A stretch of DNA of 64,000 bases from NCBI RefSeq assembly GCF_014203395.1, contig NZ_JACHIW010000004.1, positions 1-64,000 of the forward strand. The letters are read 5' to 3'. The translations under genes and the position numbers were made by a program. The notes below the pieces were generated by a model that saw only the letters and a program-made list of their open reading frames with translations, did no database searches and was not told where the DNA came from. Below are positions 54,249-63,200 of this stretch, one piece after another; within the stretch, counting starts at the first letter, position 1, and each line of letters begins with the position of its first letter. Origin of the DNA: Saccharopolyspora phatthalungensis. Its GTDB lineage: Bacteria > Actinomycetota > Actinomycetes > Mycobacteriales > Pseudonocardiaceae.

Positions 54249-57200
54249 ATGTCCTTGATGGTGCCGGAGGAGGTGAGGCGGCTTTTTCAGGTGTTGACCG
54301 GTGAGGACATGACGGATGCGGATGAGGATGCGTTGTTTGCGGTGGCGGAGCGGTTGGAGTCGGATGCGGCGGTGGTGGAGGTGTTGGGTCCGGTGGTGCG
54401 GGAGGTGGTGGGGCGGGTGCGGGGGGAGTTTTCGGGGAAGGCGGCGGATCGGTTCGCGGAGCGGTTGGAGGCGTTTGGTCCGGTGTTGGATGCGGGTGGT
54501 GGGGGGTTGCGGGAGTTGGCGGGGTTTGTGCGGAATTTGGCGTTGCAGGTGCAGTATTTGAAGTTTGTGACGGTGGGTGGGTTGGTGTTGTTGTTGGCGG
54601 AGATTGCGTGGGCGGTGGCGATGGCGGGTCCGACGGCGGGGGGGAGTATGGCGTGGTTGGCGGCGCGGTTTGCGGTGATGCGGTTTTTGTTGTCGCGGTG
54701 GTGGGGTCAGTTGTTTATGCATTTGGCGATGGGTCAGGTGGTGGGGGTGGGGTTGCAGGTGTTGATGGATGCGGGTGCTCAGGGGTTGCAGTTTGCGTTG
54801 GGGACGCGGGATAAGTGGGATGCGCAGACGTCGTTGATGGCGGTGGGGGTGGGGTCGTTTAGTGGGTTGTTGACGTTGCCGTTGTCGGCGTTGGGGAATG
54901 TGGTGGGGAATGCGGTGACGAAGGTATTGGTGCGGGGTCTGGGTGATGAGGTGGATAAGGAGGTGCTGGTCACGGCGGCCAAGCAGGTCGCGGAGGAGCA
55001 TGCGGAGCAGTATCCGGTGTCAGCAATGGCGAAGTTCGCCGACGTCGTCTCCAAAAACCTGGAGGATTACACGGGGATGTCGGTGCGGGCGATGTGGGCG
55101 GCGCGGTTCGGTCATGGTCTGGGGGAGTCGCTGGAAGAGGGTTTGACGGAGATGTTGGGTGAGGCGGGGTATGGGGCGATCAGTGGTCAGGGAGCGCAGT
55201 GGAATCCGTTTTCGTTTACTGCGGGGTTGTCGGAGTCGTTGGGTTCGGGTGTGGGGAATCTGGCGGGGTTGGCGGTGCGGGGTGAGTTGACTCCGGCGGG
55301 TCGGGCTCGGGAGAGCGCGAACGAGGATTCCGCCGGTACCGACTCGAATGCTGACTCGGTTGAGGAGGTGAAGCCGGAGTCTGGGGCGCAGCCGGACGAG
55401 AAGCCCGGCTCCTCGGACGGCCTCGGCGAGAAGCCTCGCTTCGTGGATACTTTCAGCGAGAAGCCGGGCACGTCTAGTGATGTTCCCTATGTGGATTCCG
55501 GGGTGTCGGTTCCCGCTTCCGGGACACCGGCCAGCGACCTAACACCGGGGTCGGTCGGCTCGGGTGTTCCGCTGACGTCGAATCTCCGGTCTGTCGGCTC
55601 CGGCACCGAAAAATCTCCGTTGAGTGACCCGTCTGGGGTGCCGCAAAGCGGAACCGGCACAGTGGCCAGAGCGGACGCGGCTGGCCCGTCGCCGTCCTCT
55701 GGTACGCGGTCGACGGATGGCCCGGTTCAGGGACCCTCGGTCCCGGAGCCCAGTGTTGTCCCGCCCGTTGCCGGAGGCCAGTCCGCTGGCGGGGCGGCGA
55801 CATCGGGTGGCGGGGCGGCGACACCGGGTGGCGGGGAAGGCATGCCTGGTGGTGTGGTGGTCACACCTGGTGGTGGGCCGAGGGATGTGGATACCGCTGC
55901 CGCCGAGGGCCAGGACTCCAAGACGGGTGTATTTGAGCCGCCGACGAACACCGTGTCGCGACATGAGGGCGATGCGGCGGCACCAGGTGCGCCACGGGGT
56001 CAGGACAGTCCGGCAACGCCGCCGCCACCCTACAGCCCGCCTCAGGGGCACGATGTGGTCCGCAGCGACTCGCCGGTTCCCGGTGATCGGGTCGCGCTGG
56101 GCGACTCCCGTGCCGGTACGCCGCCACCGGCGTACGGCCCGGTTGCCGCTGGCGGCGACCACGTTGGCCACGAAGTGTCTCATGTGGACAGCCGGGGTGA
56201 GTCGGTTGAGCATCCGTCCCCGTCCCCGTCCCCGTCCCCGTCCCCGTCCCCGTCCCAGTCGCAGTCCTCGGGGCCGGGGCCGGATACGTCCAACCGTGGC
56301 GGCTCACCACATTCTGCTGCCGAGGGCGGGCAGCCGGACCCCGTCAGGCACGACGGTACGGCCCCCAAGCCCGGTGTGATCGAGATACCGAAGAGTGCGA
56401 CCTCGCCGTCGGCTCATGGGTCGCCTGCGTTCGAACCTGCCAATGCCGGTACGCCGCCGTCGGCACCCAGCCCCCTTCCCGGGGATGACCACGCCACGCG
56501 TGAAATGTCCAGTGTGGACAGTGTGTTCGCGCATCAGACGGTGTCCGCAACTCCGGAGACGGGGCTGCTCGACGAGTCCTCTCGTGACAAGCCGGTTCCC
56601 GATGGTGTGACGTCCACGGGTTTGCCTGCTGCCGACCACGTTTCCGCTGCCACCCGGCTTTCGGGTGGCAGTCCTGTGTCGGTGGGCCTGCCGCCATCGG
56701 CGGCGGCCGACGGGGCTTTGGTCGTCCGGGTTCCGGATCACGCGATGTCCGGTGCCGGCGGGGTGTCGGCGGACGAGGTGCGCGCGCGGGTCGGTACCGG
56801 CGCGACCGGTTCGGGGCCGGTCGTGGTGGTCCCGGAACGCGGTTTTGGCACTCGCATGGTGATGTCGTCGGCCGAGGCCGGATCGCTGGCGCGGGGCTTG
56901 GGCCGGGACGTGGTGGCGTTGGCTCCGACCCCGGGCGGTCAAGGGCCGCGCTGGACGACTTTTCCCGCGGATGGGACTCGGCCAAAGCCCGAAGTCGGTG
57001 CCGGCCGGACATCCCCTTCGCGACAACCCGGCACTTCGCCGCAGCGCGTCAAGGACCTCACGAGTCCCGCCGCATCCACTCCGGCAACGCAGCTCAAGGC
57101 CACACCGACGACAACCGAGAAGTCGACGGCAACCGCGGCGGGATCAACAACCACCGCGACCGCGACCAACGGCCAGGAATCGTCGCGGGCGAACAGTCCG

Positions 57201-60200
57201 GCACAGGACGCCCGCCGACCCGTCGAGGATGGACGTGTTAGCCCGGACAACGCCCGCGACGATGGCTTCGAACCGGTGGAGACCGTTATCGGCGCGACCG
57301 ACGTCGCGGCGTTCCCGCATGTGGTGACTGAGGACATTCCGGCCGGTTTGCTGGTGCGGTCGGGTCTTGGCGACGACGACGTCATCCGGACCGTCGCGAC
57401 GAAGATGTCGGCCGAGCCCGGCCGGTTCGCGGTGGTGGCGCATGGTGATGGTCGCGGTGGCGTGCGGGTGGCTGGAAGGTCGGTGACTCCTCGCACGTTG
57501 GCGGATCTTATTCGCCGCTCCGGTGCCTGGGATGGTGCGAAGCCCATCCGGCTGTACGCATGCGACGTCGGGGAATCGTTCGCGCGGGAACTGGACCGCG
57601 AACTGGGTGTCGAGGCCCGCTGGGCGGCCGACAAGGTGTGGTTGACCTCGGAGGTCTCCGGGTTCGCCTCGGTGGTCACCGGCGCGACGATCGGCGCGGA
57701 CGGTCGGCTGCGTCCCGATTTGCCGCCGACCGGTTCCTGGCAGACGACCCGTCCGGGCGGCGACCGGCCCGCCGAGCAGACCGTTTCCTTGCCGGCGAAT
57801 GCCGGGCGGCTCAACTGGGTTCACCTACGGGCAAATGCCACGCGGTTTCGGACGGAGCCGCAGCCCAGCCTGGCATCGCTGCGAAACCCGGAGCAGACCG
57901 CGATAGTGGTCACGGCACGCGACGAGATCACGACGGCGTCCGAAAAGCTCACCCAGATCTACCGCATCCTGGATTCGCGAATGCCGGACGCGCCGCGCAT
58001 CGCCGTCACGGCCGCCGATCCCGAGGAGACCGACGCGCTGCTCACGGCGGCGACGGAGGCGTCTGCCGCGGCCACGACGAGTGTCGAGAGCGCTCGGCGC
58101 AGTGCCGAGGATTTGACGGTGGCGCAGCAAAAACTGGCGGCGGCCGAGCAGCGGCAGGGCGAATTGCGCGCCGAACTCGATGCGGTCCGTCAGCAGCTGG
58201 TCCGGAAACGGGCCGCTGCCTGGGGCGCCCAACAAGAAGCGCGACTGGTGCGAGAGGAAGCCGACCGGATAGCGCGGTCCGGATTGCCGAATGCCCTGCT
58301 AGCCAGGATCGCCGCCGACGCGGCGACACACGCTGAATCCCTTGGCGCCGAGTTCGCCGCTGAGCAACAGCGGGTGAGCGAACTGACGGGAGCACACCGA
58401 GCAGCGGTCGCACGCGCTGCCGAGGCGAGCACGCGGGCTCAAGCCGCGCGTGAAGTCGCCGAGCAAGCGACCGAGGATGCCGCCAAGGCCCTCGCTGACG
58501 CCCGCTTGGCCGCCGACCGGGCCGACGTGACGGTCCGGCAGGTCGACCTGCCGCCCTACGCGGCCGGCGGCGCATTCGGCAGCGGGAAGATCTGGCAGTC
58601 CGGCAGCATCGATGCCCAGACCATTCTCGCCGCGCTACCGGCAGACCTGTATTGGGGATCCGCCGCAGCCTCGATCAAGGACCTGTTCTCCGCGGACAAC
58701 CTCCCGGAGACGCTGCGGCGAGTCGAGGACGAAGGGATTCGGCTCGTGGCCGGCTCCCGCGAGCTGCACCTGAGGTTCGAACGCACCGCGGCGACCCCGG
58801 TGCAGATGTCCCCGTTCGAAGGGCTCACCGAGTGGGGCATCCGCTACGCCGACGCGGGCCTCAGTATCAACCGGGACCGATCCAGGCAGCTCGGTGGCTC
58901 CTCTGCCGCGCCCAACATGCTGGGTGTTTCGACCGACGGGGTCGCTCGCAACGTGCTGCTGAACCCCTCGTTGCGATTCAACACGGGCAGCGGCGAGCTG
59001 CGCAGTTTCGTCGCGACCGCGGAGTATTCACGGGTGCTGTCCACCCGGATGCCCGAGAGCCATTTCGTCGTCGACGGCCGCTTCGTCATCGACGTGCGGG
59101 AGGGAACGGGCCCGCCGCGGACATACCGAACCGAACCGCTCACCGATGTGGCGCTGGTCCGGTACCACGGCGAAGATGTGCCGCCGGCCACGCTCAATGC
59201 CGACCAGGACCAGCCGGTGCTTTCCGTTCCGCCGGCGGCCTTGCTGGAGGTGTTCGCCCTGCCGCAGGCCATCGCCATGCGGCGCATCCGCGAACAGGTC
59301 CTCGACAGCCTGCCCCTGGAGAAGGTGGGTGTCGATGTTCGCGAGTTGGTTTCGCGGGAGCTGTCCGAAGACAGAGCGATCGTGCGGTTCGGACACATCA
59401 CCTCCGGGGGCTACCGGACCGGTCCATTCCAGTTGCCGGGAACGAAGCCGAACACGCTGTCGCTGGAAGTTTCCGCGAAGCTGCGCACGGTGCGGCGCGT
59501 CGACGGCCGTGTCGTCCCCGGAGTGCACTTGCGGCAGAACGCCGGAGCCGAGACGAAAATCGAGACCGGCACGGCGCAATCGGCGCTCACCGAGCTGTCG
59601 GTGAGCGCGGGTCCCGGACTCATCGCCGGGCTGGACGAAGACCATCTCGGGGTCGGGTCCTACACCACGATCACGCCTTTCACCGTCACCGGTGCGGCAG
59701 GGGCATCGGCCTCGCAGGTGCACGGTGCGGGCACCAGTGCCGGGAAGAAGACCGTGACCAGCATCGAGGGCAACGCCGTGCTCGTGGAGGGGACGCTGGA
59801 CATTCGCGTCGCGCGGACCTCCACGGACTCGACGCTGGAAGGCGCGGAACACGTCAAGGAAAAGGTGTTCCTGTGGATGCCTATCGACGATTTCGCCCGG
59901 CTCGAAGAGATTTCCGCTGCCAGGACCGCGCTGGAGGAACGTGATCTGGGTGGCGGTTCGCCGCTGCCGGATGTGCTGGCGAACAGCCAGAACTTCCGCG
60001 ATCTGGTGGATCGCGTACGCCCGCAATCGCCTTCGCGGCCTAAGGCGTGGCACGGCCACACGCTTTCGGCCGCCGAGTACGCCGAGCGCGGCCAGCTAGC
60101 AGCGGAGCGAACGGCGCTGACAATGCTGGCCGGCCGCGCGACCCCTCCGGAGATCACGATTCCCGAAGGCCGGCCCCGGCAGCCGGACATGCTGATGGCC

Positions 60201-63200
60201 GGCAGAAGCACCGGCGGCGGCGTGGTGGACCGGCTGCCAGGGGCCGAGCGGGTGCTTCCGGAGGTGCGGCGACTGCTGGAGGAGTCGGTGGGTGCCGAGC
60301 TCGCCGCGTTGCGCCCAGACGAGCAGGCGATTCTTGCGGTGCAATTGTCCTCCGCCTTCGGCATGCCCGCGTTGTTCGGCATGTTCTGCGCCGAGTTGCG
60401 CGGCGCCACCAGGACGATCCGGGTCGGCGATCAGTTGGTGACGATCAAGGTCAAGCCGGAATTGGGGGCGCTGGTCGGGACGGGCCGGGTCACCAAGACG
60501 GTGGTCGACGTGACCGCGAAGAACACCAACCGCGGGGAGATCAAGACCAAGGGCGGCACGCAGCAGCGGATCGGCTTCGAGTCGGGCGCCTTGATCGGGA
60601 CCAAGCGCAAGGACTTCTGGCGCAACATGGGCTTCATTTTCGGGGGGTCGGTCCAGTTCTCGCATGGGCACGGCAACGTCAGCGCGCAGAGCTACCGGAT
60701 CAACCGACGGGCGAAGTACAAGGGGCCCGCAATCACCTTCGACAGGTTGGTCACCTGGTCGATCTCGCTCTCGACGATGTCCGGCGCGCAGGAGACCCGG
60801 CCGCACGAGTCGTGGTATCGCCGCCTCGGCCTGTTCCGAGGCCAGGGGGGCGAACAGCCTGATGCGACACGCGACGGCGACATCGAGCTCGTCCCGCTGG
60901 CCAGCGGTGTCACCACATCCAGTAACAGCACCGCGTCCAATGGCTCCACGGTCTCCGGCTGGACGCGCGTTCTCATCCCGGAGCCACTGGCTCCCACCAC
61001 CGCCCCGCAACGCGACCCGAAGCAGCTTGGTCAGACGATCCGCGACTTCGATTACGCCGAGCAGGAGCACAACCCGTTCAAGGTGAACGTGGAATTCCAC
61101 CTGCCGCAGGCGGTGGCGGTTCCGTCCACGGTGCTCAGCGAGCACCTGTCGGACCTGGTGGGATCGTCGGAATCCGGTGCGGTCCGGTCCGGCGAAGACG
61201 TGCTGGCGGCGAATTTCGACCAGTTGCTGACGCCCGACGGCCTGTTCGTTGCCGGTAGCCGGGTGCGACTGCGGCTGTTCGATGTCCAGCCGATCGGCAC
61301 CGCCCCGGACAAGCTGAGCCTGGAAGGCATCGCCGAGGGCGGGCTGAAGCTGGACGGTCAGGAAACGTCCGGGACAGGAGCGGACGCGCGGTTCCGGGTG
61401 CCGACGTTGTGGCAGTTCGGAAGCCATTCCGACCACCGGGCCCAGGTGATGCCGGCGGTCAACGGCCGGGCAAGCCTCAATCGGGAGAGCGGGATCTCGC
61501 AGGGTGTCAGCACCGCACGCCGACGAATGGGCAAGAGCAGCGGCGCGACCCATCTCTACCGGGCGCACGCGGTCTTCGAGAAAACGACCTACGACGAGTC
61601 CGGCTCGGCGACGAGGACCGAGCGCATCGCGGTCAACGGCGGCGTCGAGTTCCTGCTCGCGGACGCCATTGCCCAACGACTGCACACCAACCCGCTGCGG
61701 GAGCCGGTTGAGCCGGGACAGCCGCCCAGGACCCGGCGCCTCGACCTTCCCGCCGGGGTGGAGCCGAAGGAGATCCCGGAGCCCGAGGTGCGCTACCCCC
61801 CGGAGTTCGTGCTCTCCGGCGCCGGGCTCGGCCCGACCATCGTCACCGAGATCTCCAACGCGCACGAGGTCGCCCCGCTGATCAAGAGCTTGCTCGCAGC
61901 GCATGCTCCCGGATTCCTGACCGACCGTTGGGTAGCGCGACCGAGCGGAATCGTGGGATCCGTGGACACCATGGCGTCGCCGACCGCACTGGGCGCTCGT
62001 TTCGGCCAGTCGGCGACATCCGGACTGTCGTTGCTCGCCGGCCGGACGCATCTGGGCGGAACCGAGACGATCGAGTTCGTTGTCCGCGCTCGATACGCGC
62101 CGGACGCGAAGGCGACGCCGAACACGCAGCTCAAAGCCGACACCTACTTCCAGCACACGGAGAAATGGGCCCGCTCCGCATCGCGGACGCTCGGCGGCGG
62201 CATCAGCGGGAGCGTGCTGGCGGCTCGCCGGCTCACTGGCCAAGCGCGTCGGGTCGGCGCCAATCCGGAAGCGGCGTATGGCAGGGAATTGGTGCGCAGC
62301 CAACGCGAAACCAGCACCGATGCGATCAAGTGGCGCATCGCCGGGGAAGAGGAGACCTCTTACTCCTATACCTGGCCGGTCTGGTTCCAGGTGGAGATGT
62401 ATCGCTCGTGGACCCCGAACGCGGTACTGAACAACCTGCTGCTGAACGCGCCGCAACGCGGCATCCAGCTGTGGTCGGCGATGCAGGCTGCCACGCGGAC
62501 CCCGGAACAACGACGCGTGACCGGTGAAGGCACGGCCGTCTTCACCATGCCGGGAGGCCTGACCGCGACAGAGCTGCCGGTGCCGCGCCCGGTGCGGATC
62601 ACCGGCAAGGCGGTGCCCGCAGGAGGCCCAACCGAGCTGGGACCGATGCCGCAGGACCTGCATGGTGTGGACGTCCTCCCGGTGGCGTTGCCCGGCAGCG
62701 AACGGCTATTCCCTTGGCTGGCGGCAACGTTGGCACATCCGACCCGGCATCCGGACAATGATGCCGACCCGGCAAGCGCGGCAGCGTCGATGCAGGCGCC
62801 CGCAGGCGACGGCTGGGTGCGCCCGGCCACCCTGCCGGGGCAACTGCTGTGGCAGCTCGGCGGCGAAGAAGGTTTGACCGCGATGATGCCGGAGCTGCTC
62901 AACGCCCCGGTTTCCTTCCCGGTCTTGGTCAACGGCGGGATGCTCTGGGACGAAGAGCACAGCCTGTCCGTGGCCCTGCGGTTCGCCGACGTCGAGTACG
63001 CCGGCTCCTTCACCGCGACCGGTGAGCTGACCCAGGAGCGGAAGACCGAGCAGGAAATCACCCGATTAGCGAGCAGCAACGCGACCGGATCGGTCCTCGC
63101 GCTGGCGCTGCTGAAGGGAAACGATGCCGGCCACCAGCGCGACGTGATCCTTCCTGGCGAGACGAGCATGACCAATCCGTCGGGCGGCGCGTCGGGCGGC

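Noticed and set aside
54061..54258. 65-codon frame running into the fourth gene
   Set aside because: Weak start, poor coding composition, and it overlaps the hairpin and ribosome site of the real gene.
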